The translations under genes and the position numbers were made by a program. DNA of 7,132 nt, from NCBI GenBank assembly GCA_028705545.1, contig JAQWDG010000093.1:1-7132 (forward strand). Reading direction: 5' to 3'. Within the stretch, counting starts at the first letter, position 1. Each line of letters begins with the position of its first letter. This document shows, piece by piece, positions 1 to 5,702 of the stretch. The DNA is from Methanoregula sp. (GTDB taxonomy: Archaea > Halobacteriota > Methanomicrobia > Methanomicrobiales > Methanospirillaceae). The notes under the pieces were generated by a model. It saw only the letters and a program-made list of their open reading frames with translations, was not told the DNA's origin and made no database searches.

Positions 1-3000
1 ATACCCCGTCAAGCCAGCCATCGTCGTCCTCTTCTGCAACAGAACGGCCGGTGAACGCAAGCCAAGCCCGGTTGAAAAACACGCCTGCACCCTCCGGGAG
101 TACCCTCCGGACCGGGAAGGGCAGTCCGTCAAGGAACGCAGGGAGCGGGTCGGGTCTATCGTTGTGCGCAGTCCGGGCGGTTTCTGCGCTGTCGATCTCC
201 CGGAGTACGAGCGTATACGTCGGCTCACCATCCCCGTTCTCCAACCGGCGTGCGGCCGCTTCTGCATCGAAGGGTGAGCCGTCTGTCCGGACGAGGCGCA
301 GGGTTCCCTTCGCCTGCCCTGTTTCGTTACAGGTCCGGATAAGCTCGATAAACCTCGGATCCCCGCTGCCGCTCTCCGGTGCAAGGGAGAAGCCGGGTCC
401 CTGTTGCATAAAGAGCGTGAAGGCTGCCGGGTTTGCCCAGAGAACGTTTCCGCGTGCGCCCACGAGCAGGAGCGGCGCGCTGCATGTTTCAAGGAGCATG
501 TGCGAGCGGTCGTTTTCCTGCGTGAGCCGTGCAAACTCCGTAACCTGCGGGGAGCGGTCGGTGATAAAGACCGAGACGCACTGCCCGCCATCCGTTCCAT
601 CAGTCATTGACTGTAAAAAGACCTCGACCGGGATTTCTGTCCCGTTCTTTGCCCGCAGGGCAGATTCGAATCGTCCGGGAACCTGCGTGGCAAGGACATG
701 CCGGCATGCATCCGCTACTGTATCCTTTTTGGAAAAGAGTCCGGTAAGGGAGAGGGCGAGCAGCTCTTCCTCGGAGTAACCAAGGAACCTGCAAAGCGCC
801 GCGTTTACCGCCCCGGTTGTCCCGTCAGGAAAGATTACCGCAAAAGGAATTGACGCGGTTTCGAGTCCTTCGGCCAGGAACCGGGTCCGCTCCCAGCTTC
901 CGTGCGAGCCTTTTCCCGCATGGCGCCGGAGGGTCTTTTTGTCGAGAAGGTCGAGAGCGGAGGTGAGTGCCGAGCCAAGGAGCGCAAACTGGTCGTCTTC
1001 GGCTTTTGAAAAGGCGTCCGGTTCGTCCGAGCCGAGGGTAAGGACACCCACTACATTGCCGTTGAGGCGGAACGGGATTGCGGCAAGCGAGCGTGCATGC
1101 CCCGTGGGATCTTCACCGGCAACAGTGTTGCCCGTGCGGATCGCATCCGCGGCTGGTCCCGCGCCGCTGTCGGGATCGCCGATCGTAAACCCCTCTTTTG
1201 GCAGGTCACCGGTATCCCCGAAAGATGCCACCGGGCGGAGAATGCCGGCGGCATGGTCGAAGAGTCCTGTCCAGGCGAGACTGACGCCTTCTGTCCCGGC
1301 TGCGAGCCGGCAGGTCTCTTCGAGGAATGCCTCCAGGTGCCGTGCCTCCAGAGCAGCGGATCGCACTCCTTCGCCGATCGCATACAGGCGGTTCTGTGCC
1401 CGTATCCTCCGGACCGCCTGCGTGCGGGCCGTAACCTCCTGCACGGTGCCGGCAATTCCCCGTATTGTTCCGGTATCGTCCCGTACCGGGGAGAAAACAA
1501 CCCTGCACCACCCGTTCTTTCCCGTGCCCTGGTACTCGTAGGGAGTGTCCGGGATCACCGCGATCTCCCCGGCAAGGGCACGCAGGGCTGCCGAATCCGG
1601 CCGGGTCTCCCCGGAAAACGACAGCACTTCTGTGAGCAGTTTTCCGATCGCGTCTTTTGCGGGGATGCCGGAGATATCTTCCATTGCCTCGTTCCATTCC
1701 GTTACGAGAAGGTCCGGGGTGCAGGCAATAACCCCGTCCCGGAGACCGGCGATGATGCCCTTTGCCGTACGCGCTGCGGTATGCTCCGCTTCCCGTTCGG
1801 CAACAAGCGCGGAGACATCGGCAAGCGTTACGGAGAACCGGCGCAGGCTCCCGTCGGGATCGCGGATCGCAGTCCCATTGAACCGTGCCGTAACCGCCGC
1901 TTTTCCCGGAATGTCAAGGGAAAAGATCTTTTCCCGGACACTGCCGGATACGGCAAGTTCCACTAACATTGCATCGAACAGAGCCTGCCCATCTGTGGTT
2001 ATGTAATCCCGCAGGGGGGTACCCAGGGGAGGTTTCTGTCCGTCTGCGAGCAGGGCCATGCCGGCCCGGTTCGCTGCGGCGATGATCCCCGCGGGAGAAA
2101 GGGCGAAGCCGGCAACAGGCACCTCCTCGTACAGGTCGCTGTATTCGGCAGCCTTGTTTACCAGCCGCTGCGCTGACGTATTCTCGTCTGTGATATCCCG
2201 GAACGTGACGCCGATCCACTGCCGGATCCCGCCATCGATCCGCTGTGCGGTCCCGCGGATGTCCCGGAACGTCCCGTCCCGGGTACGGAACCGGGTCTCA
2301 AACGTGCTCTGCCCGGTCTGCGGCACCTCGCGGAGGATCCGTGAGAACTGCTGCGGGGCATCCGGTGCTTCCCAGTCCCTGGCGTGGCTCCGTGCAAAAT
2401 CGTCGCGGGTATACCCGAGGATGCGGCAGGCTTCATCGTTATAATCGGTCGGGCTGCCGGTATCGGGATCGAGCGCAACGATCCCGTCGGCAGCCGTATC
2501 CATCAGGAGCCGGTGGAGGCGCTCCTTTCCCCGGATATCCGCGTCCTCCATTTTCTTTGCGGATATCTCGGTGAGCGTGCCCATGATGCCGGTAACGCTG
2601 CTGTTTTCGGTCCTGGGCCGGCAGGATACCTGGATCCACCGGGTCTTCCCGGTCCGGTCAAGGATCCTGAACTCGAAGGGTTCCGTCACACCGGCTTTTG
2701 CCGCGGCAAGGTGTCGGGCGACATCAGGAATATCTTCGGCTGCGACAAGGAGCGAGAGGTCTTTTCCGGTGATATCCCGCGGTTCGTATCCGAGACGACT
2801 GATGCCCGGGCTGATGTACGCGATCGTACCTTCGGGGTCTGCGGCCCAGACAATCTCGTTTATGTTTTCGATAAGTGCCCGGAAGTTCTCTTCGGAGCGC
2901 CGGAGCTCCTGTTCGCTTTTGCGTCGGGCAACTGCCGACCGGATCTTTGTTTCGAGTTCGGCAAACTGTGTCCGGGGAGACCCCCCTTTCTGGATATAGT

Positions 3001-3295
3001 AGTCCGCGCCGGCATTGAGCGCTTCGCCTGCGATCTCTTCGCCCCCCTTGCCGGTAAAGAGGATAAACGGCATGCCATTGCAGCGCGGGCGGAGGTACTT
3101 CAGGAGTTCGATGCCGTCCATCTCCGGCATCTGGTAATCGGAGATGAGTGCGTCAAAGTGCGATGCTTTGAGTTTTGTGACCGCCTCTTTTGCCGATGTC
3201 GCCGTGTCGACAGAAAATTCGCCGCCCCGTTCCATGAATATCTTGGTGACTTCAAGGAGGGCAGATTCGTCATCGACATACAGGACAGATATCAT
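1..3295 (-). CDS. REC-PAS(n)-GAF multisensor signalling protein, 3' end beyond window
   Basis: Partial gene. It starts at ATG 3295 and the frame has no stop through position 2, giving 1098 residues. An N-terminal receiver domain (about 1-118) has acidic residues D8/D9, phospho-acceptor D53 (in LISDYQMPEMDG), T81 and K103 (in YYIQKGG). Then, by eye, come PAS1 (about 137-250), PAS2 (257-375), PAS3 (383-495, weak), PAS4 (505-622), a GAF domain (about 640-788; GPAADAIRTG and AIPFRLNGNVVGVLTLGS), PAS5 (805-915), PAS6 (928-1035) and the start of PAS7 (from about 1055; FFNRAWLAFTGRS), cut by the edge. There are no transmembrane segments, so it should be a cytoplasmic sensor. Proteins of this layout in Methanomicrobiales usually end in a histidine kinase module, but none is visible here, so kinase activity is inference. 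The gene is 149 bp downstream of the small response regulator. A GAGG motif 5 nt before the ATG supports the start. Confidence 0.92.
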   Translation of the reverse strand, partial: MISVLYVDDESALLEVTKIFMERGGEFSVDTATSAKEAVTKLKASHFDALISDYQMPEMDGIELLKYLRPRCNGMPFILFTGKGGEEIAGEALNAGADYYIQKGGSPRTQFAELETKIRSAVARRKSEQELRRSEENFRALIENINEIVWAADPEGTIAYISPGISRLGYEPRDITGKDLSLLVAAEDIPDVARHLAAAKAGVTEPFEFRILDRTGKTRWIQVSCRPRTENSSVTGIMGTLTEISAKKMEDADIRGKERLHRLLMDTAADGIVALDPDTGSPTDYNDEACRILGYTRDDFARSHARDWEAPDAPQQFSRILREVPQTGQSTFETRFRTRDGTFRDIRGTAQRIDGGIRQWIGVTFRDITDENTSAQRLVNKAAEYSDLYEEVPVAGFALSPAGIIAAANRAGMALLADGQKPPLGTPLRDYITTDGQALFDAMLVELAVSGSVREKIFSLDIPGKAAVTARFNGTAIRDPDGSLRRFSVTLADVSALVAEREAEHTAARTAKGIIAGLRDGVIACTPDLLVTEWNEAMEDISGIPAKDAIGKLLTEVLSFSGETRPDSAALRALAGEIAVIPDTPYEYQGTGKNGWCRVVFSPVRDDTGTIRGIAGTVQEVTARTQAVRRIRAQNRLYAIGEGVRSAALEARHLEAFLEETCRLAAGTEGVSLAWTGLFDHAAGILRPVASFGDTGDLPKEGFTIGDPDSGAGPAADAIRTGNTVAGEDPTGHARSLAAIPFRLNGNVVGVLTLGSDEPDAFSKAEDDQFALLGSALTSALDLLDKKTLRRHAGKGSHGSWERTRFLAEGLETASIPFAVIFPDGTTGAVNAALCRFLGYSEEELLALSLTGLFSKKDTVADACRHVLATQVPGRFESALRAKNGTEIPVEVFLQSMTDGTDGGQCVSVFITDRSPQVTEFARLTQENDRSHMLLETCSAPLLLVGARGNVLWANPAAFTLFMQQGPGFSLAPESGSGDPRFIELIRTCNETGQAKGTLRLVRTDGSPFDAEAAARRLENGDGEPTYTLVLREIDSAETARTAHNDRPDPLPAFLDGLPFPVRRVLPEGAGVFFNRAWLAFTGRSVAEEDDDGWLDGV

Positions 3296-3300
3296 TGCAG

Positions 3301-3305
3301 CCTCA
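3301..3305 (-). promoter_or_regulatory. Shine-Dalgarno of the REC-PAS-GAF gene
   Basis: The minus strand reads TGAGG, ending 5 nt before ATG 3295. It is a short match to the archaeal SD core (GGAGGTGA) at normal spacing. It supports the chosen start, which also begins exactly at the usual receiver-domain N terminus (MISVLYVDDE). Confidence 0.5.
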
Positions 3306-3324
3306 AACGGGGGGAGGAGATCGG

Positions 3325-3333
3325 ATTTTATTA
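3325..3333 (-). promoter_or_regulatory. Weak candidate TATA box upstream of the REC-PAS-GAF gene
   Basis: The minus strand reads TAATAAAAT, centred 34 bp before ATG 3295. If used, it would place the transcript start at about 3303, inside the SD motif, so the fit is imperfect. A second candidate (TTATCTAG, around 3354-3361) would give a leader of about 37 nt that keeps the SD. Neither matches the TTTAWATA archaeal consensus well. Read-through from the kinase/regulator transcript is the alternative. Confidence 0.25.
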
Positions 3334-3374
3334 CATTTCCATCGTTGTTCAACCTAGATAATGCTGTATGTCCC

Positions 3375-3436
3375 TTGCCGGATGAACCGGAAAAGGTACG
3401 GCCGGACCGGGGAAGGGCATCCGGAAAGACCGGCAA
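3375..3436. repeat. Cluster of CCGG repeats with hairpin potential
   Basis: Six CCGG tetramers occur within 56 bp (starting at 3378, 3387, 3402, 3407, 3421 and 3430). Two similar 13-bp units, CCGGATGAACCGG (3378-3390) and CCGGAAAGACCGG (3421-3433), flank a central CCGGACCGG (3402-3410). Two mutually exclusive 7-bp stems are possible: TTGCCGG (3375-3381) with CCGGCAA (3430-3436), or CCGGATG (3378-3384) with CATCCGG (3418-3424). The cluster lies between the regulator gene and the giant sensor gene. Its role is unknown: an RNA structure at the 3' end of the first transcript, a binding-site cluster, or simply a GC-rich spacer. Confidence 0.5.
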
Positions 3437-3440
3437 AAAA
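3435..3440 (-). terminator. Oligo-T tract after the response regulator gene
   Basis: The minus strand carries six T residues beginning 4 nt after the TAA stop of the regulator (3445-3447). Archaeal RNA polymerase can terminate at T-runs without a preceding hairpin, so this is a reasonable 3' end for the kinase-regulator transcript. The CCGG-rich stem region follows immediately. Confidence 0.45.
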
Positions 3441-3444
3441 TGCG

Positions 3445-3810
3445 TTATGCGATGAAATGCCCGACCTTGGCTTTTAATTCATCGTAGGTGACCGGTTTCT
3501 GGAGGATATCGAGGAGCGGATCGTGGATTTCTTTTACCCGCTCCTCTGCGAGCGGCGATGCGGTAAAGAGGATGACCGGCGTCTCCCTCATGTTGTACTC
3601 GTTCCGCAGCCGTTCGAGGAATTCCCATCCAGAGAGGGGCGACATCATGATATCGAGCAGGATAAGGGCGGGCGGTTCGGAGCGGACATAGGTCAGTGCG
3701 TCCAGTCCGTTCTGGATGAGGACCGGGTTGTATTCCATCTTTTTTAGCAGGATTCCCATAAGGTCGAGGATGGGCTGGTCGTCCTCCACGACCACGATTT
3801 TAGGTTTCAA
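3445..3810 (-). CDS. Single-domain response regulator (CheY-like receiver)
   Basis: A 121-residue protein consisting only of a receiver domain. Visible active-site residues are the acidic pair D10/D11 (IVVVEDDQ), phospho-acceptor D53 (LILLDIMM), T83 (LFTAS) and K105 (LQKPV). There is no DNA-binding, enzymatic or other output domain, so it should act by protein contact or as a phosphorelay intermediate. It lies 6 nt downstream of a histidine kinase, its likely phosphodonor. The start is TTG at 3810: the codon immediately upstream in frame is TGA (3811-3813), and a good Shine-Dalgarno lies 6 nt before the TTG. The residues after D53 read MMSPLSG, where receivers usually have MMPxxxG: the proline is shifted by one. 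The next possible starts are GTG codons inside the first beta strand, which would spoil the fold. Confidence 0.9.
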   Translation of the reverse strand: MKPKIVVVEDDQPILDLMGILLKKMEYNPVLIQNGLDALTYVRSEPPALILLDIMMSPLSGWEFLERLRNEYNMRETPVILFTASPLAEERVKEIHDPLLDILQKPVTYDELKAKVGHFIA

Positions 3811-3816
3811 TCAAAT

Positions 3817-3824
3817 TCACCTCT
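3817..3824 (-). promoter_or_regulatory. Shine-Dalgarno of the response regulator, overlapping the kinase stop
   Basis: The minus strand reads AGAGGTGA, a 7-nt match (GAGGTGA) to the archaeal SD consensus, with a 6-nt spacer to the TTG start at 3810. The last TGA of the motif is the stop codon of the histidine kinase (3817-3819). Ribosomes ending the kinase are therefore placed on the initiation site of the regulator, which suggests translational coupling and compensates for the weak TTG start. Confidence 0.75.
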
Positions 3825-5607
3825 TGTCATTTTTTTCCGGCGGCCGTATCTTCGGGATGTGGATGGTAAACGTGCTCCCGATGTTCACGATGCTTTCGAC
3901 GCTGATGTATCCCCCGTGCAGCTGGACGTATTTTTTTGCGATGGCAAGCGACAGGCCCGGGCCGCTGCCGCCTTCTGCGACCCTGACCTCGTTTTCAGGT
4001 TTAAAGACCTCGTCGAACTGTGCCTCGGTAAACCCGACGCCGTTGTCCTGGATGGCGAGCCGGTGGAAGGGAAGGGAGGGAGAACTGCGGTACGTGATCC
4101 AGATCTTTTTCTGGGGCTTGGAATAGGCGATACCGTTTGCGATCAGGACCTCGATAACCCGCGAGAGTTTCTGCCGGTCTGCCTCGAACGTGATACCCGC
4201 CGGAATATCGACGGCGATATCTGCCATGAGGGCATATCCCCCCGCAGCGATCACGGAAGTCACCATTTCCTTTACGGAAAAGACCGAGTATTCCAGCCCG
4301 GTCTCCTCCTCTTCGAGCACGGAGAGTTCCAGCATGTGGTTGATGATCTGGCGCTCGCTGTCCACGCTCTTTGCGCACTGTTCGAGGATCTTCCGTGTCT
4401 CGTCGGTAACGCCAAAGGACTTTGGGTCCTGGAGGAGCAGGTTGAGGTAGCCGAGGACCGGCTGGAGGGGTGTCCTGAGCTCGTGGGCGACCGCACGCAT
4501 CATCTCACGCCGCCGTTCCTTAGTCTGCTCCACCCGCTCGCGGTATTCCTCCCATTCGGTGTTATCGATGACGTTGATGAGGCCGGCAGGATGGTTGTCC
4601 CGGACAATCGGGGTAAAGTAGAGCACGGCCCGCCGGACCTCCCCGCTCTTTGTTATGAGGCGGAATTCGGCCCGGTCGGCGGCCGGTGCCGCAGCAGTCC
4701 AGCGGCCCGCAAAGACAGCGAACCGCTCCCGGTCTTCCGGCAGGATATTCTCCTGTAAATCCCTGCCTGCGCATTCGCTTGGTTCGTATCCCGTGATCTT
4801 TGAAAATTCCGGGTTGGCGAAACGGATGGTGGTACCCTCCGTGATCACGATGCCCGTTGGGGAACTCTCCGTCACCTGCCGGTACTGGACGGAACTGTCG
4901 GCAGCCTCCTTTCTTGCACGCTTTTCCGCATCGATGTCGATAACCGAACAGCTGATGATCGTCTCGTCGATCCTGCTCCACGAGAGGTTTGCCCAGTGCG
5001 GCTCTTTTGCCTTTGTCGCAAAACAGGTCTCGAAGTTCCTGATATCCTCGCCGGATCCGAGGTTCTCGAAGAATTTCCGCTGGTATTCTCGGGAATAGAA
5101 CAGGTCGGCAAAGGAGATCTGGGAGAGTTCGGCGGTCGTGTAGCCGAGTACGGCGGCAAGCTGCTGGTTGACCATGGTTATGGAAAACCGGTTCTTGTCA
5201 AAGAGTACAATCCCGAGGAGCGAATTCTCGAAGATACTCCGGTACCGGGCCTCGGATATTCGGATCAGGTTTGTGAAATAGGCGACCGCGAGCGCAACGC
5301 AGACAAAAAGAACTGCCTGCCCGGTTGCAGACCAGAGGGCGACTGCGTCCGGAAAGAAGTTCACGTACACGAGACATTCGTAGACGATCCCGCAGATGCC
5401 CGAAAGGACGATCCCTTTTTTCGGGTAAAAATAAGTCGCATAGAGAATGGGGAAATAGAAGAGCTGGGCATACAGGATGCCGTCGTTTCTTGGAACGGTG
5501 ACCGCTGCAATGAGGATCGCGCAGAGCGTAAGCGATACGATAACAGAAAACCGTACAATGTCCGTCTGCGTGAACCGCATGCCCCGCAGCGAGAATTCCC
5601 TATCCAT
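3817..5607 (-). CDS. Membrane-bound PAS sensor histidine kinase
   Basis: A 596-residue sensor kinase. Four hydrophobic segments near the N terminus (about 17-38, 43-61, 65-82, 92-115) form a membrane domain with little extracytoplasmic sequence. They are followed by PAS1 (about 118-230) and PAS2 (about 240-352), a short coiled linker, a HisKA dimerisation domain with the H-box AVAHELRTP (phospho-acceptor H375), and a HATPase domain (about 475-586) with N-box N491, G1 box DNGVGF (521-526) and G2 box GGSGPGLSL (546-554). The C-terminal end (GSTFTIHIP) is typical, so the gene is intact. It should autophosphorylate and pass phosphate to the regulator encoded 6 nt downstream; the signal is unknown. 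ATG 5607 is preferred to ATG 5580 (residue 10) because it lies about 3 nt from the transcript start predicted by the TATA box. Neither ATG has a clear SD, so the message is probably leaderless. Confidence 0.93.
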   Translation of the reverse strand: MDREFSLRGMRFTQTDIVRFSVIVSLTLCAILIAAVTVPRNDGILYAQLFYFPILYATYFYPKKGIVLSGICGIVYECLVYVNFFPDAVALWSATGQAVLFVCVALAVAYFTNLIRISEARYRSIFENSLLGIVLFDKNRFSITMVNQQLAAVLGYTTAELSQISFADLFYSREYQRKFFENLGSGEDIRNFETCFATKAKEPHWANLSWSRIDETIISCSVIDIDAEKRARKEAADSSVQYRQVTESSPTGIVITEGTTIRFANPEFSKITGYEPSECAGRDLQENILPEDRERFAVFAGRWTAAAPAADRAEFRLITKSGEVRRAVLYFTPIVRDNHPAGLINVIDNTEWEEYRERVEQTKERRREMMRAVAHELRTPLQPVLGYLNLLLQDPKSFGVTDETRKILEQCAKSVDSERQIINHMLELSVLEEEETGLEYSVFSVKEMVTSVIAAGGYALMADIAVDIPAGITFEADRQKLSRVIEVLIANGIAYSKPQKKIWITYRSSPSLPFHRLAIQDNGVGFTEAQFDEVFKPENEVRVAEGGSGPGLSLAIAKKYVQLHGGYISVESIVNIGSTFTIHIPKIRPPEKNDKR

Positions 5608-5632
5608 CTTACTGTGAATTAACTGTAGTACC

Positions 5633-5640
5633 GTATAAAT
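5633..5640 (-). promoter_or_regulatory. TATA box of the histidine kinase / response regulator unit
   Basis: The minus strand reads ATTTATAC, close to the archaeal TATA consensus, centred about 29 bp upstream of ATG 5607. With the usual 26-27 bp from TATA centre to transcript start, transcription begins at about 5610, leaving almost no leader. This fits the lack of an SD. Two ACTGT direct repeats 11 bp apart on the plus strand (5611-5615, 5622-5626) lie between the TATA box and the start. Confidence 0.6.
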
Positions 5641-5663
5641 CTGTCATTATTGTTTGGACAGAT
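5639..5663. promoter_or_regulatory. Inverted repeat overlapping the kinase promoter (possible operator)
   Basis: ATCTGTC (5639-5645) and GACAGAT (5657-5663) are a perfect 7-bp inverted repeat around an 11-bp AT-rich centre, with arm centres 18 bp apart. The arm nearer the kinase gene covers the BRE position and the upstream edge of the TATA box. A dimeric regulator bound here would contact the site used by TFB/TBP. A 7-bp hairpin at the end of the purB transcript is the other reading. Only the repeat is seen; its function is inferred. Confidence 0.5.
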
Positions 5664-5671
5664 ATTAACAC

Positions 5672-5685
5672 AAAATGGACAAAAA
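5672..5685 (-). terminator. T-tracts downstream of purB
   Basis: Eighteen nt after the purB TAA stop the minus strand has T5 (5681-5685), followed by T4 (5672-5675), in an AT-rich spacer. Short T-runs of this kind are typical archaeal termination sites. Together with the TATA box further down, they suggest that purB and the kinase are separate transcription units. Confidence 0.4.
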
Positions 5686-5702
5686 GAGGAATAAAGGAGC
5701 GG

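Noticed and set aside
51..1966. Several plus-strand open frames of 200-290 codons (51-779, 939-1541, 1097-1966)
   Set aside because: All overlap the uninterrupted minus-strand PAS/GAF frame. Their composition (Arg-, Ser- and Pro-rich) is that of antisense frames, and no domain is recognisable.
1..3295. Frameshift or pseudogene, considered because the gene has no end in the window
   Set aside because: Reading every codon from 3295 to position 2 shows no stop, and domain motifs continue in one frame to the edge. The gene is simply cut by the window.
3296..3324. Possible SD-sequestering hairpin: a CTCC-rich stretch pairing with TGAGG before ATG 3295
   Set aside because: Only 4 base pairs (CCTC/GAGG) can form, too weak to claim a regulatory RNA.
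2384..3361. A 325-codon plus-strand open frame antisense to the receiver/PAS part of the giant sensor
   Set aside because: The opposite strand encodes clear REC and PAS motifs over the same bases. The plus frame shows no recognisable domain, and long antisense frames are common in GC-rich coding DNA.
3859..4758. A 299-codon plus-strand open frame antisense to the kinase core
   Set aside because: It is the antisense shadow of the HisKA/HATPase coding region, with no recognisable motif of its own.
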